From a virus: a stretch of DNA of 30,781 bases. This document shows positions 22,338 to 29,779 of the stretch, piece after piece. Both the position numbers and the translations under genes were made by a program. The notes beneath the pieces were generated by a model. The model ran no database searches, had not been told where the DNA came from, and saw only the letters and a program-made list of their open reading frames with translations. The stretch spans positions 1 through 30,781 of the IMG/VR virus record IMGVR_UViG_3300027906_002743. One strand, given 5' to 3'. Position 1 is the stretch's first letter. Each line of letters opens with the position of its first letter.

Positions 22338-22704
22338 GGACAACACCCTTCATACCAGCACCAGCGTGAGGTTCACACTGAAACTCATACTCACCTGCAT
22401 CGGTGAAGGTGACTGGGAACTGTTCTCCACTCATGAATGCTAAGTCTGGATGACTTAACTCTTCATGCTCTAAGAAGACTACGTTATGTGGTGGTAGGTC
22501 TCCATTAACAAAGGTGACTGTATCTCCTGCGGAGACCGTCACCTCGTTTGGTTCAAAGACTAAGTTACCTCCTGAACCCATCTGAATCTCAGCAGCGTAT
22601 GCTTGTGCTGCTAATGTCATTGATAGGAATAGTGATGTAATCATCACTGTTAATCTACTCATCCACCACATAATTTCATGCTTATGTTTAGTTAATGTAG
22701 TCAT
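22327..22704 (-). CDS. petE: Plastocyanin
   Basis: 125 residues with a signal peptide (1-38; cleavage after AQAYA-A). Cu ligands His73 (LPPHNVVF), Cys110, His113 and Met118 (CEPHAGAGMKG). Carries electrons from cytochrome b6f to PSI in the lumen. The native start may be M15 (MSRLTVMITS), as the ATG at 22704 gives an unusually long pre-peptide. Preceded by a 52-residue gene two codons upstream. Confidence 0.9.
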   Translation of the reverse strand: MTTLTKHKHEIMWWMSRLTVMITSLFLSMTLAAQAYAAEIQMGSGGNLVFEPNEVTVSAGDTVTFVNGDLPPHNVVFLEHEELSHPDLAFMSGEQFPVTFTDAGEYEFQCEPHAGAGMKGVVHVQ

Positions 22705-22708
22705 TATA

Positions 22709-22867
22709 TCACTCCTTCATACAAGAGTCAATAAAATGAGGATGCCCCTCTAATTCAGGAACATCCTCTTTGGATTGCTGTATTGCTTCGTATGCATCTG
22801 CTGCATACTCACAAATTTCGTGTCTAATTTTTAGGCTATCGTGATAACCGATGGTATAGTGGGACAT
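22709..22867 (-). CDS. Small conserved cyanophage protein
   Basis: 52 residues: MSHYTIGYHDSLKIRHEICE and YAADAYEAIQQSKEDVPELE, ending in PHFIDSCMKE. Starts at 22867, ends four bases before petE. I recognise this as a recurrent cyanophage hypothetical. Possible regulator or chaperone; not assigned. Confidence 0.65.
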   Translation of the reverse strand: MSHYTIGYHDSLKIRHEICEYAADAYEAIQQSKEDVPELEGHPHFIDSCMKE

Positions 22868-22894
22868 GATCTTTCAACTCCACGTTACATACGA

Positions 22895-22902
22895 TATTTA
22901 TA
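22895..22902 (-). promoter_or_regulatory. Late-type promoter TATAAATA upstream of petE group
   Basis: Minus-strand TATAAATA (22902-22895) preceded by GTGC, as at gp32. No -35 element. Transcription would start near 22888, 20 bases before the small 52-residue gene. Confidence 0.6.
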
Positions 22903-22951
22903 GCACAGACTGGGTATTTCTGCCTAGAAATGTGTGGACTTGACTACACAG

Positions 22952-23194
22952 TCAGGATACTGATACAACTGCTGTTACCTCTGGAAAAACTTCTTGTATC
23001 TTTCTCTCAATCCCCATCGTTAATGTCTGAGCACTCATAGCACATCCTGCACAAGCACCTAGCATTCTTACCATTACTATAGGACCATCTTTAAGATAAT
23101 CGATAGCAACAAATTCCAAATACCCTCCATCTGCTTCAATGTAAGGACGTAATTCATCTAATGTATCGTTAACATTCTTATCATTTAGGTCCAT
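22952..23194 (-). CDS. NifU-like Fe-S scaffold domain protein
   Basis: 80 residues from the ATG at 23194 with GAGGGTGG upstream; a GTG at 23200 is in frame. Typical NifU C-terminal domain: RPYIEADGGYLEFVAI and MLGACAGCAMSAQTLTMGIE with C48xxC51 carrying the cluster. It could supply Fe-S clusters to phage ferredoxin or NDH-type partners. NdhS-like gene overlaps it. Confidence 0.9.
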   Translation of the reverse strand: MDLNDKNVNDTLDELRPYIEADGGYLEFVAIDYLKDGPIVMVRMLGACAGCAMSAQTLTMGIERKIQEVFPEVTAVVSVS

Positions 23195-23366
23195 GTCCAC
23201 CCTCTTCTAGGTCTTCCATCTTGAAACTAACCATCTTCTCCCATGGAGAATAATTGTCAAATAATACTGCTACCTTATCATTGGTTAGTCGTTGAACAAA
23301 TCCAACATACCCTCTATAAATGGAGTGAGGATTAATAACTGTAACTGTAGTTCCTGGTAGAATCAT
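23181..23366 (-). CDS. NdhS-like NDH-1 subunit (SH3-like, DUF3252)
   Basis: 61 residues. MILPGTTVTVINPHSIYRGY then VGFVQRLTNDKVAVLFDNY and WEKMVSFKMEDLEE closely resemble cyanobacterial NdhS (Ssl0352), the SH3-like subunit of NDH-1 that helps dock ferredoxin. If real, the phage would carry a cyclic electron flow accessory next to a NifU-like gene. Similar SH3/KOW folds exist elsewhere, so a search is needed to confirm. Confidence 0.65.
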   Translation of the reverse strand: MILPGTTVTVINPHSIYRGYVGFVQRLTNDKVAVLFDNYSPWEKMVSFKMEDLEEGGHGPK

Positions 23367-23563
23367 TTACTTTCTTCAATTGCCTCCTTGATTACAGTCT
23401 TCAACTGTCTTAACTTCTTCTTACCTAGACCAGCACGTGTGTCTATCTTTACCTTCAACCAATACACAAAGGCAAGCACCAGTATGAACTGAATACCTTC
23501 ACCCCATGAGAGATTCCATGCTTCATTCAGATCAAGAGTTGCTGCTGCTAATAAGTTAATCAT
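23363..23563 (-). CDS. Small membrane protein, unknown
   Basis: 66 residues with one membrane helix (about 24-40, GIQFILVLAFVYWLKV) and a basic/acidic C-terminal helix. ATGA overlap on both sides, so coexpressed with the NdhS-like gene. Confidence 0.55.
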   Translation of the reverse strand: MINLLAAATLDLNEAWNLSWGEGIQFILVLAFVYWLKVKIDTRAGLGKKKLRQLKTVIKEAIEESK

Positions 23564-23709
23564 AATAGTATTGCTCCAATAACAAATCCCTTAGCAAATG
23601 AGATGACAACTACTTGATAGTCTGTCCATCCAAATTTGTCTTGGCATTTTTTAATGACTGCCTTGTCCCACTCAACAACCTTGTCGAATGCACACTTAAT
23701 CTTTTCCAT
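23560..23709 (-). CDS. Small helix protein with hydrophobic end
   Basis: 49 residues: MEKIKCAFDKVVEWDKAVIK then KCQDKFGWTDYQ and a C-terminal hydrophobic stretch (VVVISFAKGFVIGAILL). ATGA overlap with the following gene and overlap with the preceding one. Unknown function, but the packing supports it. Confidence 0.6.
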   Translation of the reverse strand: MEKIKCAFDKVVEWDKAVIKKCQDKFGWTDYQVVVISFAKGFVIGAILL

Positions 23710-23935
23710 TTAATTTGTCCAGAAATTGTCTGCGTTGTTCCCAAGTGGTGCCACTAGTAGAACCCCTACATGGATTTATACATCTTTCATCGTCCACATC
23801 ATTACATAGTAGTCCTGCAAGATCATGTGGACATCCTGGTTTACCTGTTGCCCAATAAAGTTGACCAGCCAACCACCTAGCATCACAAGCTGGACACTGC
23901 TTAATTAAATTCTCTTCTGGGATATCCAAATACAT
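23696..23935 (-). CDS. Small zinc-ribbon-like protein
   Basis: 79 residues with CPACDARWLAGQ (14-25), a GCPHDLAGLLC segment and RCINPCRG: several Cys that could form one or two metal sites. The C-terminus is helical (WEQRRQFLDKLNGK). Overlaps the oxygenase start by 31 bases. Confidence 0.6.
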   Translation of the reverse strand: MYLDIPEENLIKQCPACDARWLAGQLYWATGKPGCPHDLAGLLCNDVDDERCINPCRGSTSGTTWEQRRQFLDKLNGKD

Positions 23936-24471
23936 TGACCGTCTCCTTTGTCCTCTGAGTATACTAGCATATTATCTTCATGTCTAGTATAAGTTCTCAA
24001 CGTTATATTACCTGCAACAATTAACCTATGACCTGTTGGTTGATCAACACCATGTACTCTCCATGGTGGCCATGCCATTATATCTCCACTCTTCTGTTCA
24101 CCTGGATATATCTTATTGTCATCATCATCTATAAAGTAAAGGCATTTCTCTGGTGATGCATCTATTATATGTGTAAAGGATATAATCTCAGCACCAGTGA
24201 AGTGTGCATGAGGTGGATGTGAATCAGTGTCACTACCATACTTCTGCATCCATATATTAAAATCAAATGTAGATCTCTTATACATCCCAAGATCCTCCAT
24301 CATATTCTGCATCACCTTCCCATAGAAAGGAAGTAATAGATCACTAAAATCTGTGGGAGAATGATATGAACTATAGAATCTCTTCTCATCAGTGTGATCT
24401 AGTTCAATCCTACTGAGCATCTCATCATGGAGATGCTTAGGGATCTCTCTATTATCATTCCAAATAAACAT
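23905..24471 (-). CDS. 2OG-Fe(II) oxygenase-like protein
   Basis: 188 residues. DSHPPHAHFTGAEIISFTH supplies an H-x-H-type metal pair, CLYFIDDDDNKIY the strand after it, and GDIMAWPPWRVHGVDQP the distal His with HRLIVAGNITLRTY. Same superfamily as the genes at 9922 and 27988. Substrate unknown. Confidence 0.7.
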   Translation of the reverse strand: MFIWNDNREIPKHLHDEMLSRIELDHTDEKRFYSSYHSPTDFSDLLLPFYGKVMQNMMEDLGMYKRSTFDFNIWMQKYGSDTDSHPPHAHFTGAEIISFTHIIDASPEKCLYFIDDDDNKIYPGEQKSGDIMAWPPWRVHGVDQPTGHRLIVAGNITLRTYTRHEDNMLVYSEDKGDGQCIWISQKRI

Positions 24472-24484
24472 AAAAACCTACACG

Positions 24485-24541
24485 AGAAAAAATCCCCCGA
24501 ATTTTTTTTCCGACTTTTCTGGGACCAGAAAGTGAAATCAC
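24485..24541 (-). repeat. Intergenic hairpin element, copy 2
   Basis: Minus strand, just after the purM stop: ACTTTCTGG/CCAGAAAAGT stem (one bulge) then CGGAAAAAAAATTCGGGGGA and TTTTTTC. The order (hairpin ending in AAAGTCGG, A-tract, GG core, T-tract) copies 18929-18983. Possible terminator or regulator. Confidence 0.5.
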
Positions 24542-24542
24542 C

Positions 24543-25463
24543 TCAGGATACAACCCTTCCTATTATTTGAGAGGGGTAGTCTATCAATACCATAGCATCA
24601 TCAGCCACCTCTTGAGGTACAACAACACAATATCCAATGCCCATATTAAATACTCTCTTCATTTCCTCCTCTGGTATCTCACCAGCAAGCATAATCTTAC
24701 TGAAGATAGGTGGTAGTGGGTATGAGTTCCAATCAATATGTGCTTTCAATCCTTCAGGTAGACACCTTGATACATTCTCAACCAGTCCACCACCTGTGAT
24801 GTGTGCCATACCTAAGACAGGTATCTCATCTAGCAAACGCTTAACAGTAGCTGCATAGATCCTAGTAGGTTCAAGCAACTCAGGTGTTTCCTTATAGTAT
24901 ATCTTATGTCTCCATAACATATCATTGATCAAACTATATCCATTACTATGCAATCCACTACTTGATATACCTATGATGGCATCACCTTCCTTGATAATAC
25001 TACCATCAACTAGATCAAACTCTTCTACTATACCTGTACAGAATCCTGCAATGTCATACCCATTAGAGAAGCGACCGTGTTCAGCAGTCTCTCCACCTAA
25101 GAGTTCACAATCTGCCATCCAACATCCTTTAATGATACCATCTACTATCTGTGCTGCTTTGTCATCTAACTTCTTAGTAGAAATATAATCCAAGAAGTAT
25201 AATGGTTTAGCACCACATGTAATGACATCATTGACACACATGGCAACAAGATCTATACCAATCTTTGTCCAGTCACCAGATACTTGTGCGATATTAATCT
25301 TAGTCCCAACACCATCAGTACCAGAAACTAATACAGGTTTCTCATACCCTTCAGGTATTCTATACAGACCATTGAACCCACCAATAGTAGGTACCTTTTG
25401 TTTAAGTTCCTCTACGAAAGCATTACCTGCTTCGATGTCTACACCTGAATCTTTATAGTTCAT
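24543..25463 (-). CDS. purM: Phosphoribosylformylglycinamidine cyclo-ligase
   Basis: 306 residues from the ATG at 25463 (MNYKDSGVDIEAGNAF); the upstream stop overlaps it as TAATG. Motifs: GTDGVGTKINIA, VAMCVNDVITCGAKPLYFLD, LLGGETAEHG (ATP site), SSGLHSNGYSLI and GMAHITGGG. Somewhat shorter than bacterial PurM (about 345). Closes the imidazole ring of AIR in purine synthesis. Confidence 0.93.
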   Translation of the reverse strand: MNYKDSGVDIEAGNAFVEELKQKVPTIGGFNGLYRIPEGYEKPVLVSGTDGVGTKINIAQVSGDWTKIGIDLVAMCVNDVITCGAKPLYFLDYISTKKLDDKAAQIVDGIIKGCWMADCELLGGETAEHGRFSNGYDIAGFCTGIVEEFDLVDGSIIKEGDAIIGISSSGLHSNGYSLINDMLWRHKIYYKETPELLEPTRIYAATVKRLLDEIPVLGMAHITGGGLVENVSRCLPEGLKAHIDWNSYPLPPIFSKIMLAGEIPEEEMKRVFNMGIGYCVVVPQEVADDAMVLIDYPSQIIGRVVS

Positions 25464-25657
25464 TACGCATGTATCTCGCAACTTGATTCTGGATCCCAAC
25501 AGTTAGGACACTCCAACTCTGTACCATAACTATGCAGCTTGTGAATTACCTTATCATATTTCTCTGCCAGCAATGGATCTTGTGCACTGATCATACTCCT
25601 ATAGTATTCACATGCATGAACGATACGTCTAACATCTCCTTCTCTAAACTGAATCAT
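25463..25657 (-). CDS. Small hypothetical protein with Cys motif
   Basis: 64 residues. MIQFREGDVRRIVHACEYYR and a C-terminal LECPNCWDPESSCEIHA with CxxC plus a third Cys and His, a possible zinc site. TAATG coupling to purM. Unknown function. Confidence 0.6.
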   Translation of the reverse strand: MIQFREGDVRRIVHACEYYRSMISAQDPLLAEKYDKVIHKLHSYGTELECPNCWDPESSCEIHA

Positions 25658-25942
25658 TTATCCCTCCCAGATCATGTCTGGCATTGCTGCTGGTTGCTGT
25701 CTACCTATAGTAAACATAAGAATAAAGTATCCAACAAACCATATGATATTAAACAACCATGCTTGTCTGTAGAGATACTTTCTGATGCCCATGGCACGAT
25801 TGATCATCTTACGATCAGCATCCCACTCTTCATTACTTACTCGTCTTAATATCTGCTCAATAATCACTGCAATAATTGTCGCTATCACTAATGGATAGAA
25901 TACAAAGTTTGCGAATGACATTATTGAAATTAAAAAAGCCAT
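25658..25942 (-). CDS. Small membrane protein, unknown
   Basis: 94 residues with two membrane segments (about 10-30 IVIATIIAVIIEQ-type and 62-77 LFNIIWFVGYFILMFTIG), separated by a polar loop NEEWDADRKMINR. MSFANFVFYPL (25921) is an alternative start. TAA-ATG adjacency with the next gene. Confidence 0.6.
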   Translation of the reverse strand: MAFLISIMSFANFVFYPLVIATIIAVIIEQILRRVSNEEWDADRKMINRAMGIRKYLYRQAWLFNIIWFVGYFILMFTIGRQQPAAMPDMIWEG

Positions 25943-26115
25943 TAGTCGAATCCTTTTTGTTTTTTCCAGTCAGCATACATGCTACCAAATACCATACCTT
26001 CATGGGATTTAATGTTAGCACCTTCCAACAGTTCCTTTTGTCTTTTGTTGAGTTGAACACCCATTGTAAGGTATTCTTTCTCCCAGTTTTGAATCTCTTC
26101 AGTTGTCATCTTCAT
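25942..26115 (-). CDS. Small hypothetical protein
   Basis: 57 residues from ATG at 26115 (MKMTTEEIQNWEKEYLTMGV), hydrophilic, with HEGMVFGSMYADWKKQKGFD at the end. A start at 26157 would overlap the membrane peptide before it. No family recognised. Confidence 0.5.
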   Translation of the reverse strand: MKMTTEEIQNWEKEYLTMGVQLNKRQKELLEGANIKSHEGMVFGSMYADWKKQKGFD

Positions 26116-26215
26116 CGTTGACTGGATGGTTGAGTATATAGAACCATACCACACCAAGTATTAGTATGGCAAACATTCTAAGTGAACTAGGAGATGTATC
26201 TATAGTACCCATCAT
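26099..26215 (-). CDS. 38-residue membrane peptide
   Basis: ATG ATG at 26215; product MMGTIDTSPSSLRMFAILIL then GVVWFYILNHPVNDEDDN, one membrane helix. ATGA overlap with the gene upstream, and its stop lies within the next gene. The consistent coupling makes it credible. Confidence 0.5.
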   Translation of the reverse strand: MMGTIDTSPSSLRMFAILILGVVWFYILNHPVNDEDDN

Positions 26216-26538
26216 CTCCCTGGTATGTAACGTTGATACTTCTGAACTTCTGGTAGCACATCATTCTTTACTCTCTCTACAATTTCATCAACGACACTAA
26301 CATCAATGTCCATGAACGGTGGAATGATACCAAGTATCCTCAACAATCCATCAACAAATAGTGCCAGACATACAAACCCCAGAATCATACTGATGATAGT
26401 TGCTTTGAAGTTATGGTCTGCCATAGATGCTTCATCTATAGCACGTGCTTCATCGAGAGCAGCTGCTATCATCTTATCAACCTCTGCTTTTGTATAGAAG
26501 TCTCCTAAGAATGGTATGTCATGTCTATCTGGGCTCAT
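26212..26538 (-). CDS. Membrane-anchored protein, unknown
   Basis: 108 residues. Helical N-terminal region KAEVDKMIAAALDEARAID, a membrane helix (about 48-70, ATIISMILGFVCLALFVDGL) and a C-terminal helix SVVDEIVERVKNDVLPEVQK. No family recognised. ATGA overlaps. Confidence 0.6.
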   Translation of the reverse strand: MSPDRHDIPFLGDFYTKAEVDKMIAAALDEARAIDEASMADHNFKATIISMILGFVCLALFVDGLLRILGIIPPFMDIDVSVVDEIVERVKNDVLPEVQKYQRYIPGR

Positions 26539-26702
26539 TTCATTAGCTTACTTTTGTTCCTTACTATTATTCTATCGTTCTCGTAATCGGCAACGAACTC
26601 TAGGACATCTTCGTTAGACCACATGAGTTCTTCATACAATGCATTAAGGCGATCCATGTCTTCCCACAGATCATTTACATGATGGGGTTCGTTTAAATCC
26701 AT
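26535..26702 (-). CDS. Small acidic protein, unknown
   Basis: 55 residues: MDLNEPHHVNDLWEDMDRLN then ALYEELMWSNEDVLEFVADY and a basic tail. Stop overlaps the next start (ATGA). Located between the psbA terminator and the membrane-protein run; first gene of that operon. Confidence 0.6.
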   Translation of the reverse strand: MDLNEPHHVNDLWEDMDRLNALYEELMWSNEDVLEFVADYENDRIIVRNKSKLMK

Positions 26703-26733
26703 GCGGAGTTTACTAGTATATATCTCAAAGCAT

Positions 26734-26764
26734 AAAAAATGAGAGGTTTTACCCTCTCATTTTA
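26734..26764 (-). terminator. Intrinsic terminator of psbA
   Basis: Minus strand: ATGAGAGG-GTAAAA-CCTCTCAT, 8-bp stem, followed by TTTTTTA. It lies just after the psbA stop (26784). Confidence 0.85.
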
Positions 26765-26783
26765 TCATGTTTTGCTAACGGTG

Positions 26784-27866
26784 TCAACCTACAGCAGGTG
26801 CAATAAGTGCAACTTCAGATGTCTCAGCAGCAGCGAGATCAAGTGGGAAGTTGTGAGCGTTACGCTCATGCATCACTTCCATACCTAAGTTCGCTCGGTT
26901 AAGAACGTCTGCCCAAGTAGGTACAACTCTACCAGAATTATCTAAGATAGATTGGTTGAAGTTAAACCCATTCAGGTTGAAGGCCATTGTGCATATACCC
27001 ATTGAGGTGAGCCAAATACAGACCACAGGGAAAGTAGCAAGAAAGAAATGAAGACTACGGCTATTATTGAACGAAGCGTACTGGAAGATGAGTCTACCGA
27101 AGTACCCGTGGGCAGCGACGATGTTGTAGGTCTCTTCTTCTTGTCCGAACTTGTATCCATAGTTTTGTGATTCATTATCAGTAGTCTCTCTAATAAGAGA
27201 AGATGTAACAAGAGAACCATGCATAGCAGCAAAGAGTGCTCCTCCAAACATACCTGCTACACCTGCCATGTGGAAGGGGTGCATTAATATGTTGTGCTCT
27301 GCTTGGAAGACAAACATGAAGTTGAATGTCCCTGATATACCTAGAGGCATACCATCAGAGAAGGATCCTTGACCGAAAGGATACACAAGGAAGACTGCGA
27401 AGGCAGCAGATACTGGTGCTGAATAAGCAACACAGATCCAAGGTCTCATACCTAAGCGGTATGATAACTCCCACTGTCTACCCATGTAGGCAGAGATTCC
27501 AATAAGGAAGTGGAAGATTACTAACTGATATGGACCTCCGTTATACAACCACTCATCTAGAGTAGCAGCTTCCCAAATGGGATAGAAGTGTAATCCAATA
27601 GCGTTAGAGGATGGAACGACAGCACCAGAGATGATGTTGTTACCAAACATTAAAGAACCTGCAACAGGTTCACGGATACCGTCAATATCGACGGGTGGAG
27701 CAGCAATGAAGGCTACGATGAAACAAGTAGTAGCAGCAAGTAAACATGGAATCATTAGGACTCCGAACCAACCAACATATATTCTGTTGTCAGTTGATGT
27801 TACCCACTCGCAAAACTCGTCCCATCCACCTAGCAATGATGCGTCTCTCTTTTGAAGAGTTGTCAT
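26784..27866 (-). CDS. psbA: Photosystem II D1 protein
   Basis: 360 residues, uninterrupted (no intron as seen in some phages). Five membrane helices; QB-site and donor-side regions intact, including [19 protein letters not shown], where CtpA would cut after LDLA. Position 130 (standard numbering) is Gln (YMGRQWELS), the D1:1-like state, not the high-light Glu. D1 replacement sustains host PSII during infection. It has its own promoter, leader and terminator, so is expressed separately. Confidence 0.98.
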   Translation of the reverse strand: MTTLQKRDASLLGGWDEFCEWVTSTDNRIYVGWFGVLMIPCLLAATTCFIVAFIAAPPVDIDGIREPVAGSLMFGNNIISGAVVPSSNAIGLHFYPIWEAATLDEWLYNGGPYQLVIFHFLIGISAYMGRQWELSYRLGMRPWICVAYSAPVSAAFAVFLVYPFGQGSFSDGMPLGISGTFNFMFVFQAEHNILMHPFHMAGVAGMFGGALFAAMHGSLVTSSLIRETTDNESQNYGYKFGQEEETYNIVAAHGYFGRLIFQYASFNNSRSLHFFLATFPVVCIWLTSMGICTMAFNLNGFNFNQSILDNSGRVVPTWADVLNRANLGMEVMHERNAHNFPLDLAAAETSEVALIAPAVG

Positions 27867-27904
27867 TGAGTTAATAGGGCGTTTTTACTTGTATGATAAG
27901 ACAT
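27863..27904 (-). other. Possible 13-codon upstream ORF coupled to psbA
   Basis: ATG at 27904 after GGGG, reading [13 protein letters not shown], with a TGA that overlaps the psbA ATG (ATGA). psbA itself has no clear Shine-Dalgarno. It may deliver ribosomes to psbA. A frame this short arises readily by chance. Confidence 0.3.
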
Positions 27905-27955
27905 TATAACCCCATGGTCTTGGTTAGGGGGAAGTAAGGATCGGTTACCCGACCA
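27867..27955 (-). promoter_or_regulatory. psbA 5' leader
   Basis: About 85 bases with a 6-bp hairpin GGTCGG-GTAA-CCGATC (27954-27939) at the likely 5' end and a possible CCCC/GGGG pairing further in. No other gene apart from the tiny upstream ORF. Confidence 0.45.
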
Positions 27956-27961
27956 GATTTA

Positions 27962-27991
27962 TTTATAACACACTGTTAAGCACCTTGTCAA
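27962..27991 (-). promoter_or_regulatory. psbA promoter TTGACA-18-TATAAATA
   Basis: Minus strand: TTGACA at 27991-27986, 18 bases, TATAAA at 27967-27962 within a TATAAATA. The -35 overlaps the stop of the oxygenase gene and lies in the loop of an inverted repeat AAGCAC/GTGCTT (27978-27997), a possible operator. Confidence 0.7.
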
Positions 27992-28623
27992 GTGCTTGTG
28001 CCAGTTTTAAAATTGATATTCCAAGAGAGACTAATCCGTTTACTATCTGTACGATTAGTACTAACCCCATGCCTTAACCAACCAGGAAACATTATCAATA
28101 GACCCACCTTAGGTGGTATGTTAAACCTTTCATTCAATTGAACCCATGCAGGAGTACAACCTGCCTCAGACACTGGTGATTCAAAATAGATGCTGCCATC
28201 ATCACCACTAGTCTGGTAATAATATACTCCAGATATATCAGCAGTTGAATGGTGATGGCAATGAGCATAGGTTCCCTTACCAAACTCATTGATCCATGAC
28301 TTCCTCGAATACTTAAGGTTGTCTGGATCATACACGTCAGTCGCAGGGAATCCAGTGTACTGACAGTACCTCTCTACTGCACCGTTAAGTCCAGTGATAA
28401 AAGAAATACATGCCTTCTCCTTCAACCAATCACCATCAAATTCTCCAGGACATATGTTATGTCCTAGTTGTTCTGAAAACTTATGACTGCCTGGTGCATT
28501 CATTACAGTAGTACTTAACCCTAGAGATATCTCATCTTGGATTAGATCTATGTTAGAACGTGCTTCCAACTGCTCAATATAAATTGGCGTTGGAAACAAC
28601 GGTTGAATACTAAACTGTCCCAT
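27988..28623 (-). CDS. 2OG-Fe(II) oxygenase superfamily protein (TIGR02466-like)
   Basis: 211 residues. GKGTYAHCHHHSTADISGVY with an H-x-H pair, DDGSIYFESPV, GLLIMFPGWLRHGVSTNRT (distal His) and KRISLSWNINF. Third of this type here. It is followed by psbA and preceded by a small gene coupled to ho1 (TAATG). Confidence 0.78.
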   Translation of the reverse strand: MGQFSIQPLFPTPIYIEQLEARSNIDLIQDEISLGLSTTVMNAPGSHKFSEQLGHNICPGEFDGDWLKEKACISFITGLNGAVERYCQYTGFPATDVYDPDNLKYSRKSWINEFGKGTYAHCHHHSTADISGVYYYQTSGDDGSIYFESPVSEAGCTPAWVQLNERFNIPPKVGLLIMFPGWLRHGVSTNRTDSKRISLSWNINFKTGTST

Positions 28624-28784
28624 TAATAACTTGCATCATCATACTCTACATCTTCCAGAGGCATTATCTCATGGATAGATATATCTTTTATGTTTTCTAT
28701 CAAAAAATCTTCCAGTTCTTGTACGGTCAAGTTAACAGCGACAGTCTCATCTCCTTTGTAAACATGAAATGATAGTCCTGTCAT
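28623..28784 (-). CDS. Small hypothetical protein after ho1
   Basis: 53 residues from the ATG at 28784, four bases after the ho1 stop; MTGLSFHVYKGDETVAVNLT and VQELEDFLIENIKDISIHEI. An ATG at 28874 would overlap ho1 by 86 bases and seems less likely. TAATG overlap with the oxygenase gene. Confidence 0.6.
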   Translation of the reverse strand: MTGLSFHVYKGDETVAVNLTVQELEDFLIENIKDISIHEIMPLEDVEYDDASY

Positions 28785-28788
28785 CTTT

Positions 28789-29481
28789 CTATACCTTTGA
28801 TCGTCTAATAAATCCCAATAAGACTTTAATGAGTGACTTCCATCCATCACGCTTACCTCCTGAAATTTCATCAAACACCTGCATGTTTAAACTAAAAGCG
28901 TAGTTCGCTTCAGTTATTATAGCAGAAACCTGATCATTGTCAAGAGGTAACTCATCAAGAGCACTCCGATATTTCTCTTTAAATTCTTTGCCGTCCTCTA
29001 TCTTATCAAAGTCATAGAACTTGAGACCCTCACCATCCTGTAGGTTCATTGCCTTCTCTGCTATGCCCCTAAGAATCTGTCCACCTGATAGGTCACCCAT
29101 GTACCTAGTGTAAGCATGTCCTACTAGTAGGTGTGGAGCATCCTTTCCTACCTCACGTATGCGATTAACATACTGTTGACATGCCTTAGAGGGTGCTATG
29201 ATTGCTCTCCAGTTAGGACCCCAGTAGTACCTGACATCCTGCTTGAGTGATTCTAATCTACGTACCTCTGGAAAATCTAATGCCCTTATTCTATTGTCCT
29301 GTGTCTTAAGTATATCAAACTGCTCTTCCAAAGCAGCGTAAATAAAATAAAAATCTGAGATCAGTGTCTTGTAATTATCTTTAGACACTACACCCTTAAG
29401 GAATTGAGATACAAACTTAGTATTCTCCGCTGCACTATGGGATTTCTTTGTCCCTGTCTTAAGTTCCTTCGCTAGTCCCAT
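28789..29481 (-). CDS. ho1: Heme oxygenase
   Basis: 230 residues from the ATG at 29481 (MGLAKELKTGTKKSHSAAEN; proximal His15). QQYVNRIREVGKDAPHLLVG, HAYTRYMGDLSGGQILRGI and IITEANYAFSLNMQVFDEI match cyanobacterial/phage HO1. Opens heme to biliverdin with ferredoxin as electron donor. petF lies just upstream, with two short genes between; PebS (8727) would use its product. Confidence 0.95.
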   Translation of the reverse strand: MGLAKELKTGTKKSHSAAENTKFVSQFLKGVVSKDNYKTLISDFYFIYAALEEQFDILKTQDNRIRALDFPEVRRLESLKQDVRYYWGPNWRAIIAPSKACQQYVNRIREVGKDAPHLLVGHAYTRYMGDLSGGQILRGIAEKAMNLQDGEGLKFYDFDKIEDGKEFKEKYRSALDELPLDNDQVSAIITEANYAFSLNMQVFDEISGGKRDGWKSLIKVLLGFIRRSKV

Positions 29482-29578
29482 TCTTTTCTTCCAGTTGTTT
29501 TTTCCATGCAGAAATGAGGAGCTGCAACTCACGGATGCGCTCCTCATTAGACTTGATCTTCTCTTCCAAATAAATCAT
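29459..29578 (-). CDS. 39-residue coiled-coil-like peptide
   Basis: ATG at 29578 directly after the upstream stop; MIYLEEKIKSNEERIRELQL then a short polar tail. Overlaps the ho1 start by 23 bases. The heptad pattern and location suggest a real small gene. Confidence 0.5.
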   Translation of the reverse strand: MIYLEEKIKSNEERIRELQLLISAWKKQLEEKNGTSEGT

Positions 29579-29779
29579 TTAATTAAAGTATTTGTTAAGC
29601 ACCTCTACTTGATCGTGCCAATGTGCTATCTTATCTAGCTCTTCTTGCATGGCAGCAGTGACATCAGGATGTTCACCAATACCTACAGGATTTTTAAGAT
29701 AGACTTCAACGTTAGCAACATGCATCTGAATCTCTCCTTGTGCATGAGCTAGTAGTGCCTTTAACAGTTGTGCTCTCAT
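29579..29779 (-). CDS. Small conserved cyanophage protein
   Basis: 66 residues: [20 protein letters not shown] (1-20), then [20 protein letters not shown] and [20 protein letters not shown], helical. Follows petF with an ATGA overlap. Unknown function. Confidence 0.6.
   Translation of the reverse strand: MRAQLLKALLAHAQGEIQMHVANVEVYLKNPVGIGEHPDVTAAMQEELDKIAHWHDQVEVLNKYFN

Noticed and set aside
26972-27247. Minus-strand 91-residue ORF inside psbA
   Set aside because: Shifted frame of D1, Leu/Ser-rich; shadow of a highly biased gene.
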